NCBI GenBank assembly: GCA_028753945.1 | Contig: JAPNXP010000006.1 | Location: 3,410,001-3,474,000 of the forward strand | DNA length: 64,000 nucleotides | DNA from: Hexactinellida sp. DTS-2022 | Taxonomy: Eukaryota > Porifera > Hexactinellida | Direction: 5' to 3' | Shown here: piece after piece, positions 56,546 to 64,000 of the stretch | How the letters are laid out: each line of letters begins with the position of its first letter | Position numbering within the stretch: position 1 is the first letter of the stretch | Made by a program: the position numbers and the translations under genes | Notes under the pieces: model-generated | Told to the model about the DNA's origin: nothing | Databases searched by the model: none | Seen by the model: the letters and a program-made list of their open reading frames with translations, nothing else

Positions 56546-57597
56546 CAAGGTTGAAATCGAATACTGATATATTTACTTGAACCGAATATTATTTGCCGAA
56601 TAATTGATATTTGGTTGACAACCTGATATCGTATTCATATTCTGTTGACGTAACCGAATATAATCAGTACAGTCAGGTTCTTTTATTATGAAAATTCAAG
56701 GGACCAAAAATAGGTTCATAATAGAGAGACTTCATAATAAGCGAACTCAACTTAATGCAAACCCTGTGCAAGTTGTTAAATTGGGACCATAGCCATAGGG
56801 CTTGTTCATCATAAAAAATATTTATATTAAGCAGACTAAATCTTGTTCATAATAAGCAGACCTGCTGTATTTGTATTCTGCAGTGTATTATACAGCCATT
56901 TGTGTATACGCATAAATCACAAATTAATGTTATTACGGTATAGATGATTCCAATTTTTCGCGGTCCTAGTTAATTTTTCCTAAAATCATGCTCCAAAAGG
57001 AGCGTATCGCCCTCCTGGATAATCTCTAGCATTCGGTTGACGTAAGCAAATATTATCAGTAGTATTCGGTATTCGGTTGCTCAACCAAATATCAGTATTC
57101 GTACACGGTTTAAAAAAAAAAAGGAACCCTAATTCAAACTTCAGGCTGAAGTTCATTATTTTTTTTGCCAATTTCAGCCTCAAAGTTCCTTATTGGTTCC
57201 TTATTTTCTTGGGCTCGAAATATTGCTTAGTAAGAAGGTACCTACGTATTCAATTACTTAATTAACTGATTATTAACATTGGAAAGATCCAATATTTTAA
57301 CAGTAGGCTTGATGAGTTTAAAGTAGTATTTGAAGTTGATACAATTGATTATATATCAAAGAAAGATATAGACGATGTTGAATTATTCTTGATAAATTAA
57401 TAAATGATACTATGATAGGTATATTATTTATGGTTTTATAATCTCAGGCTGGGCAGTTCCTTAAGAGTTCCTTAATTTTTTGCCAATTCTCAGCCTGGAG
57501 TTCCTCATAAAGGTGTTCCTTATTTTTAAAAAAACGTGTATTCGGTAGGGCAACTATTCATGAATAGTGATATTCGGTTCGAGCGGTTTCAACCTTG
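56546..57597. mobile_element. hAT-like element, 1052 bp
   Basis: Short inverted ends CAAGGTTGAAA and TTTCAACCTTG, with a perfect 8-bp duplication GTTATAAA at 56538-56545 and 57598-57605. The interior has many TATTCGGTT words and no transposase. It carries the nested MITE at 56670-56867. Confidence 0.75.
56670..56867. repeat. TA-flanked MITE, 198 bp
   Basis: Ends CAGTCAGGTTCTTTTATTAT and the inverted ATAATAAGCAGACCTGCTG, flanked by TA at 56668-56669 and 56868-56869. The innermost element of the nest. Confidence 0.8.
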
Positions 57598-57735
57598 GTT
57601 ATAAATAAATGGAGATTTTCCCCCAAGATTGCTAATTGCATTAATTATTATCCGCTTATTTCGAATATCCAGATATACCGAAGGAATTTATAGTTCCCAA
57701 ACTCTTCGTTACAACGAGAGATTGTGTGGTTAATC

Positions 57736-58152
57736 AGGAGCTGTAACGTTCATCAAGCAAATTTTCTCCGCCCTATATTAAGTTTGAGCTCGCTCACATA
57801 CGCCTAAAATACTCAATTTGTATTTTTGTTCGGATAGGTAAGCGTACGTGCCTGGAGGCGCGTCGCGCACGCCTGGATGAAACCTAAAAAATTCAGTAAC
57901 AATGAATAATTTAATGATATCTAGAATGATACTGTATTACATTTTTAATTGTGTACTGCAATCCGTTATAATATTCTTTTTTTTATTATCAGAATAATTC
58001 ATAAAAGCACAGGTGGATATATTACAGACAAACATATTGTAATCCTAACCTGAGACATCTCGAATAAGAACCAGCATAAATTATTGTTTTGGAATCCATT
58101 CATATTTATATTCTACTTATTGGGAATTTGAATATTAACACAGCACATGTGG
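57736..58152. other. Spacer with dispersed repeat
   Basis: 57770-57890 is an inverted relative of 50930-51160 and 20965-21110 (GAGCTCGCTCACATACGCCT). No gene. Confidence 0.45.
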
Positions 58153-58805
58153 GCTTGTCACGAAAAAATTGGTCCGGGCCAAAACTGGTCCGGTCGGACC
58201 AATTTTGGCTCGGCCAAAAATGGTCCGGGACCAATTTTGGCCTGCCATAAATAGTCCTAGCTTGCTAAAATAGGTCCGGCCTAAACTTTTTGCTAGATCG
58301 CACTAAAGTTGCTATAACAAACCTCCCACTAGTGCGAAATTGTATAGGACAATCAATTATTAAATTGAAAATGTATCTTTTTCTAATTGTCTACTATGGT
58401 TCAGGGGGAAAAATAAGTATGAAGGCATGAATAATAGTGAAAAGAATTGGTTTTGTAATTGTGATATATGGAGTTACGGTGTAAAGAATCAACTTTGTAA
58501 TTGTGTATTATTGACTATTGTGAAAACATTTGCATCTCTATGTATTCTTGTGTTGATGAATGATAAAAAGCTCTATGATTATTGTCTTGGAATGGCTGCT
58601 AAAACAGGTCCGGCGGGGACCACCTTTGGCCAATGGGGACCGCCTTTGGCGACCAAAACTGGTCCGGCCGGACCATTTTTGGCGACCAAAACTAGTCCGA
58701 CCGGACCATTTATGGCCGGCCAAAATTGGTCCCGGACCAGTTTTGGCAGTCAAAAGTGGTCCGGCCGGACCACTTTTGACCCGGACCAATTTTGGCGTGA
58801 CAGGC
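58153..58805. mobile_element. GGTCCGG palindrome-rich inverted-repeat element, 653 bp
   Basis: Ends GCTTGTCACGAAAAAATTGG and the inverted CCAATTTTGGCGTGACAGGC. Each end continues into repeated GGTCCGGNCGGACC and CCAAAATTGGTCC words. Flanking duplications were not found. Open frames here come from the repeat and are not genes. Confidence 0.7.
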
Positions 58806-58984
58806 TTAGCCACACATTGCATTATACCGTATGATTAATAATATTCTGCTCAATCTATTGAAGTTTCCCAATACATATGTTTGTAATACAGTAAAACCTA
58901 CAAAAGTGAACACCTTCAAGTAACTCAAGTAACTAAGTAAATCAGAAAAACCTTGTTTCCAAAAGTTAATTTATATATCTTACG

Positions 58985-59409
58985 ACTCTTTAAATATACG
59001 CATTTTCAACCAAAGGTGACAAAATATGTTGGCCAATTAAATTATAGGGTTTGTTAGTATGGATTAGCTAGACTTCATTCAATTAGTATAAATAGACTTT
59101 GCATAATTGAAGATTTTCTGAAGTGAATATAAATTCATCCAAGCAATCATTTGTCTATTTTATTGTAGGTTTTTCTTTTAGTATTATTTGGAATTGAGCT
59201 ACCCTTATGGTGCAGCTGAAATTTATTGAGCTGCTAGTGGGAGAATTTGAATTCCCAAACAAATTAATTGTGTAACAAGGCGTTCTTTATGAGGAATTTA
59301 TTTAATACACCACAAATATATATAATTATAAATTATTAGTTTCAAGGCGTAGTAAGGCCGCACAGCGGTCGTTAATTGAGGCGTGAAGCGACCGAGACCG
59401 AAGGGCTCG
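58985..59409 (+). mobile_element. 5'-truncated Helitron-like element
   Basis: Begins within the family at AAGGTGACAAAATATGTTGG and ends GACCGAAGGGCTCG followed by T, preceded by a GGCCGCACAGCGGTC hairpin. Same family as units 1 and 2 of 39998-42874. Confidence 0.6.
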
Positions 59410-59681
59410 TGTTATTCAAATTACATAAATATGAATGGTACAATGTGTAAGGTTACATAGCATAAGGAAATAGAGTAATATAATTCAAATTAAACTTCGT
59501 ATCATACTTGTGATATCTCCAATGATAGAACATAATGCGAGGTAAAAAAAATGCTTAAGGTTAATCCTAATATGAATATACGCCTTAAGAAATATGATAC
59601 AAATATATATGTATAAGTTATCACATTTATGACTATAAATTGAACTAATTTGAGGTTAATTGAAAAAACGTTCTTTTCATA

Positions 59682-62600
59682 ATGAGGATATTTTCGGTAA
59701 TTGCTGCCATATTTCTTTATTTGGTGATATTCTCACAGCAAACAATAGGTAAACAAATTAATATACAAATATTTGTTACTATAGAGTCTAGATACATTAT
59801 GTTTTAAATTAATTTGACGATTTAATTCTCCAAAGGTTGTTGTATGAAAGCTGCAAAACTTTTTTGCAAAAATTTCATTTATAAATGTATATAGTACAAC
59901 CGTTAAATAATTATATGAGAGAGAATGGAATTATAAAGTTTGTAACTGTACATACACACTTGAGTGAGTCAATGTTTCCAAATTGTGAAACAATTATTTT
60001 AATTAACTATTATTTATTTATTGTATACATTTATTAAGGCCTAAACGTAATTGAGAAAGATTGTGGGAATTCTAATCCTAGCTGCCATATTATCAGTGAT
60101 GAGACTGCTAACTGGCATACTGCTCAAGATATTTGTGTTCAGCAAGAAGGAAGATTAATTGAGTATATATACGGTTGGATAAGTGCATTCATTCAAGCTA
60201 ATAATGGAGGAGATGATTTTTGGAGTGGATGGAGGAGAGTTGGGAATTCTTCTTTATTTCAATCGACAAATGGAAATACTTTTTCATCTCCTGATCAGAC
60301 TGCTTGGAAGGATAATCATCCCATAGATGGTATTGAATGTGTGGGCATTGATGGAAAAATAAAATTACTATCATTTGAATGCAACACTAATCATACAGGG
60401 TTTTGCATTATTAGTAAGTACACATTTATACACATACATAATATTAGTATAGTTAAACTCAGTTTAAATTATTGTGTTACTTGTGTATATATGTATATTC
60501 TTCAAAAGAACCAAAAAATTGATTCTTGGTAAACTTTCTATATGAAAATTTAGTGATTGATTTATCACACAAAAATATTTCAATGGGGAAACATCAAAAT
60601 AATTCTGCTAATTATTATTGCGTACAGCGGGGGCGCCACTGGTGGGCACAGCCTACCTCAGGTTACGGATTGAGACCGACCCTGATTGCGTATAACTCTC
60701 ATTTTAAATATACAAGTACGCCTGCACTGTAGATAATGTTACATTGTATTTATTTTTAGATAATGACAGGTGTAATGAACTAGCACTAGAATATGCACTA
60801 CAGCAAGAGTACGTAGATATTTGTTCTTCTTCACTAGTAAGTTGTGTTATTATTCAGGTTGCTAGATTTGTAAAATTGAGTTATTCTTCTTGCCATCCGG
60901 TTATACTAAAAATTCGGTTGGTCGGTCGATTGTCTATTTCGCTTGCTAGGATACTTTATAATCAAATCTAAATTCGCTTAATCACACAATTTCGTACAGA
61001 TTCCTTAGCAATAAGTTATATGAGAGTTAATCTTATATGTTAAATCACAAAGAATTTTGTCTGTTTGTCCAGAATTGATTGAGGAACTGGTAAGAGCTAT
61101 AGACATTAAATTTGGAAGGGAGGTGCGAAATACTGTTTCTAGGAACAAATTTAAATATCTAAGAAAATGTTCACATCTTCCCTCCCAAAAGGTAACAAAA
61201 GTTTAAACCAATTAAATTAGAGGGTTGTCCAGTATGGATTAAAGTTAGCATACAATTAGTATAAAATGGTTTAGTGTCTCTATCAACAAGGATAATCTGT
61301 ATATTTAGTTCAACTCTGGAACTCCAACAGAAAGCTCCTTAAGGAATTTGACTCTTAACTTTAACGTAACTACAGATGATATTATAGAATTCTCTAGCAA
61401 TCCACTAGGTAAGAATTCAATGTAAGTATTTACTTAATAATAAATATATTTATTCTTTTTAGTCATAGAGATTGTTATCACTAAACTGAGAGCTAATACG
61501 CAAATAACAATACCAATATATTACTACACTGTACAGATAGAAACAGATCCATTTCAAGGTAGTTAGTTATAATTATAATAATCCTCAAGTTTAAAGCGAG
61601 AGTGGTAAATAGGGAATGCAACAATTTTATAGATGTCAATTATTAAATTGTAATCTAATAGAAGACACGACTATTGTTATTCACACTTCCATTGCACAAT
61701 TCGATAATGCTTCTTTAATGTAAGTTGAGTTTGCATTGCATACTCACTAGAGTGTATTTATATTTATTGGGGTTTAAATGATAGTTTGAGGACCGGACAG
61801 ATTACAATTTACACAAACAGCAATTCAACTGGAGATTTGAGAATTTTATATTCAAATATTAACTATGTAAGTTTTATATATTATTTTGGCGAGTTTATCA
61901 CAAATGACTTCTATGTTTACTTTTTCTAGAGGTATCTTTTGTGTGTATTAAAGAGATCAGATGGGTAAGTATTGAAACTCTTGTGTCTCTCAATAGCGTT
62001 CGTTATACACTAAACATTGGATTTAATGACTTATGCTTAGCGACAAATCGCTAATAACTACTTTTACTCTTTTTTCAAGCTAATTCGGAATTAGTGACAT
62101 ATCGGATATAGTGACCTTTTTAGCCTGCCCAAAGGAGTGTCGTTAAATCTAATGCTTTCTGTATATGCTTTAGAGTTTAGACAATTCTAGTAAAAGGCTA
62201 AACTATTTTGTATCTAACTACAATAAACTTTCTCTACCAGCGACATAATGTAGATTATATTTTTAAACTAGAAATTGGTCTGCTGAAGGAGTGACTACTA
62301 ACCGAACAGAAAGAAATGTACTGTGTACCACCTACATTCATGGCTTAACTACTGTTGCAGTTGCAGAAATGTAAGTGTAGTATAATACAATCTATTAAAT
62401 GTGTACAAATGAACTTGGCACAATAAACACACTAGAATTATTCTACAGTAGCTCATACTCCTATTTGGTGTCATCAGGAAATTGTGAGATGCTCTCTCAT
62501 TTTCTGACTATTGCATTCTGGCTATAACCCGGTATTAGAAAAACCCTGTCTTAACTGTATATAATCATAAGTTAAACATTATTGGCAGACCTGGGGCTGA

Positions 62601-63130
62601 TTACTAGTGAGTGATTACGATTACGATTACGATTACAGGAAATGTTGTAATCAATTACGATTGTAATCGTAGTCAGCCCCAAGCCAGATTATTGGTTACT
62701 TAATCTTTTTTAATTCTAGTACTGAAACAGATCCTACAACCATCAACAGTGAAAACAGTAAGTATGTTTCTCCAATCAGGGTTCCTGTTATCCTCAATCG
62801 TTAAATATTTTGATTATAGAACTTAAATAAGATTAACATACAGTAGAAAACATTATATGTATTTCTTTAGCTACAACTGTCACCACTACCATAGTCTCAC
62901 CAACAACAACAAAATCCAAAATTGCAGCCTGTGCCGACGCATGTTCCTTTGGTGGCACTATATTTTGTTGGTTGTTTATTGATAGTGCCTCCAAAGGAAC
63001 ATGCTGTCGGCACAGGCTGCAATTTTGGATTTTTTTTCGCCAAGTCATCATCACTATGAAGGTGTTAATTTATCTAAGAAAGGTGTTTCAAAATGCAACG
63101 ACCCTTAGTGAGTTGGAAGTTTCGTTTTAG
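59682..63130 (+). CDS. C-type lectin receptor with GPS-like motif and Thr-rich stalk (11 visible exons)
   Basis: Exons: 59682-59748, 60039-60413, 60760-60836, 61309-61408, 61463-61558, about 61613-61719, 61785-61866, 61930-61964, 62272-62370, 62720-62757 and 62871 onward. All junctions are GT-AG and phase-consistent except exon 5 to 6, which I could not resolve. MRIFSVIAAIFLYLVIFSQQ is a signal peptide. Exon 2 is a C-type lectin domain (Cys pairs, SGWRRVG, TAWKDNHP) lacking the EPN/QPD and WND calcium motifs. Exons 4-7 give beta-rich segments as in a GAIN region. Exons 8-9 (RYLLCVLKRSDGNWSAEGVT, then NVLCTTYIHGLTTVAVAE) resemble a GPS autoproteolysis motif. Exons 10-11 are Thr-rich. Exon 11 stays open into a hairpin repeat to a stop at 63130, so the true end is unknown. 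The gene is probably extracellular or on the cell surface. Confidence 0.65.
60039..60413 (+). CDS. Exon 2 of the lectin gene: C-type lectin domain
   Basis: One phase 1-1 exon holding nearly the whole domain, starting LNVIEKDCGNSNPSCHIISD and ending LLSFECNTNHTGFCII. It includes AQDICVQQEGRLIEY (helix 2 region), FWSGWRRVGNSSLFQ and GIECVGI. A symmetrical-phase exon is the usual unit of C-type lectin shuffling. The sugar/calcium triplet is absent, so calcium-dependent sugar binding is doubtful and protein binding is as likely. Confidence 0.8.
61060..61270 (+). mobile_element. Decayed Helitron-like 5' part inside a lectin-gene intron
   Basis: GTCCAGAATTGATTGAGGAACTGGT and the later GTATGGATTAAAGTTAGC match the 5' portion of the Helitron-like family and the inverted copy at 50340-50560. 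It lies in the intron between exons 3 and 4. Confidence 0.55.
62272..62370 (+). CDS. Exon 9 of the lectin gene: GPS-like motif
   Basis: With exon 8 it encodes CVLKRSDGNWSAEGVTTNRT and then RNVLCTTYIHGLTTVAVAE. The GPS pattern is C-x-x-W...G-W...C...C-x-C-x-H-L-T-x-F-A-V. Here W-S, one C-T-T, the H-G-L-T turn and VAVA fit, but one Cys position is Val and the Cys-x-Cys is single, so self-cleavage may be lost. Confidence 0.6.
62371..62719. other. Intron 9 of the lectin gene with GATTAC-rich element
   Basis: About 62589-62692 is an inverted-repeat element with CTGGGGCTGATTAC and GTAGTCAGCCCCAAGCC at its ends and (GATTAC)n inside, hAT-MITE-like. The rest is unassigned. Confidence 0.5.
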
Positions 63131-64000
63131 CTCACTTCATTTAAAAGATATTCAAGTTTCAGTAGAATATAATAAGTGATGAGTCAGCATTTTTTATGTG
63201 AGTGTTGTGTGATCCCCCAACACCAACCAACCTGTTCGAAATATAGAATTCACAAAATTGTAAAAACACATTTTTTTGATGATGTCATCATCACCTCAAG
63301 GTGTCAAGACCCATTTGTAGAGGTGTTATGTGGCATAAGGATCAATTGATAAATTTGAAATTTGTTTCTATCTTCTATAATCTCTGAGATTTATGATATT
63401 TAATTAATTAGTATAAATAATTATTAATATTATTTATAATATAACACCAATTTCAATGTCAACTTGCAATTATTAAGTTAAATTATTTTGTCATAAATAA
63501 TTAATTAATTAATTAGGTTATCAAATTTCAATTCCGCACACTCGATAACCCCTAATAAACAAATTGGAAGCATCTATATAAGTCATATACTGAATTAATT
63601 ATTTATAATTAATTACGTCAGTATATTAACAGTGCAATAATATTCTCGCAGAAGTAAATATAATCACATAATCTGTCGTTGTTATGGAATGTAAAATCTT
63701 TTTTTTCAATTAGAAAATAGAAGCCTACTCATCTCACAAGTTGAATCAATAGAATTATCACAAGTTGAAACAATAGAATTAGATTTAACACTTTCAATTG
63801 AACTGAAGTGTTAGTAAACAAAGGGAATTTGCAACTCAATTGTGGCACAAACGAAGCCCAATTTGAAAATTCGTGCACTGTGAAAGGGTGTAGAATTTAA
63901 TTCTCTATCGAATGAAAATAAATAAAATATTTGGGCACCATTTATTGTTCCTTTTCTAACATTAAACAGGTTTAAAAATGTGTCCAAAAAAATTTAATCA
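62915..64000 (+). repeat. Hairpin-headed non-coding element, long form, cut by the window end
   Basis: Hairpin about 62915-63029 starting in the Thr-codon run of exon 11, then a body collinear with 26723-28950 and the complement of 16820-18016. It reaches AAATGTGTCCAAAAAAATTT at the window edge, where the tail would follow. Confidence 0.7.

Larger units (their letters stand above)
56508..57735. repeat. Outer MITE of a three-level nest
   Basis: The left piece (CAGTGAACTCCCGTTATAAC) and right piece (ATGGAGATTTTCCCC to AACGAGAGATTGTG) are the two parts of a copy of the family at 49946-50110, split by the insertion at 56546-57597. Confidence 0.7.

Noticed and set aside
58427-58838. Open frames with GPAGP or TGPAG-like repeats
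   Set aside because: They are products of GGTCCGG palindromes in the inverted-repeat element at 58153-58805.
1-64000. tRNA, rRNA or snoRNA genes
   Set aside because: I noticed no convincing A/B-box pair, rRNA core or H/ACA or C/D signature by eye. A tRNAscan-SE or Infernal run would be needed to exclude them.

Overview
The window is AT-rich nuclear DNA from an animal. Genes are split by short GT-AG introns and set in a very dense bed of DNA-transposon debris. Coiled-coil/NHL propeller proteins, a sacsin-like giant gene, a C-type-lectin receptor with a GPS-like motif and many tiny introns suggest an early-branching metazoan. My best guess is a demosponge, but nothing here proves it.

Layout. 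630-15733 (minus) is a giant gene. Four exons give a sacsin-like protein with three sacsin/HSP90-type ATPase repeats and a C-terminal HEPN domain. A consensus donor at 2063 joins in frame to an acceptor at 1201, which would add a complete PARP/ADP-ribosyltransferase domain as the last exon (about 4401 residues in all). 19046-20332 and 30814-32070 (both minus) are two intron-less coiled-coil plus NHL proteins. 45264-46992 holds remains of a Helitron Rep/helicase and a FLYWCH-MULE transposase. 47371-48774 (minus) is an SLC2/sugar-porter-like transporter. 49382-49906 (minus) is GAR1 of the H/ACA snoRNP. 51728-51948 (minus) is an orphan coiled-coil exon. 55231-56480 (minus) is the two-exon mitochondrial F1 delta subunit of ATP synthase. 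59682-62914 (plus) is a multi-exon secreted or membrane protein: signal peptide, C-type lectin domain, beta-rich extracellular region, GPS-like motif and Thr-rich stalk. Its last visible exon runs into a repeat.

Everything else is mostly repeats, many with readable insertion junctions. They include Helitron-like elements (one single copy, one head-to-tail array), TA-flanked Tc1/mariner-type MITEs, hAT-like MITEs with 8-bp duplications, a 760-bp element with long inverted arms, palindromic satellites, a Ty3/gypsy fossil, and an unclassified non-coding family headed by a ~115-bp imperfect hairpin. At least nine copies of that hairpin lie here in both orientations.

The genes do not form one pathway. 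The giant gene would combine chaperone-type ATPase repeats with HEPN and ADP-ribosylation. GAR1 and ATP synthase delta are housekeeping. The NHL and lectin/GPS genes look like lineage-expanded interaction or recognition proteins. All splice models were made by eye from splice consensus, phase and protein similarity, without transcripts or database searches.
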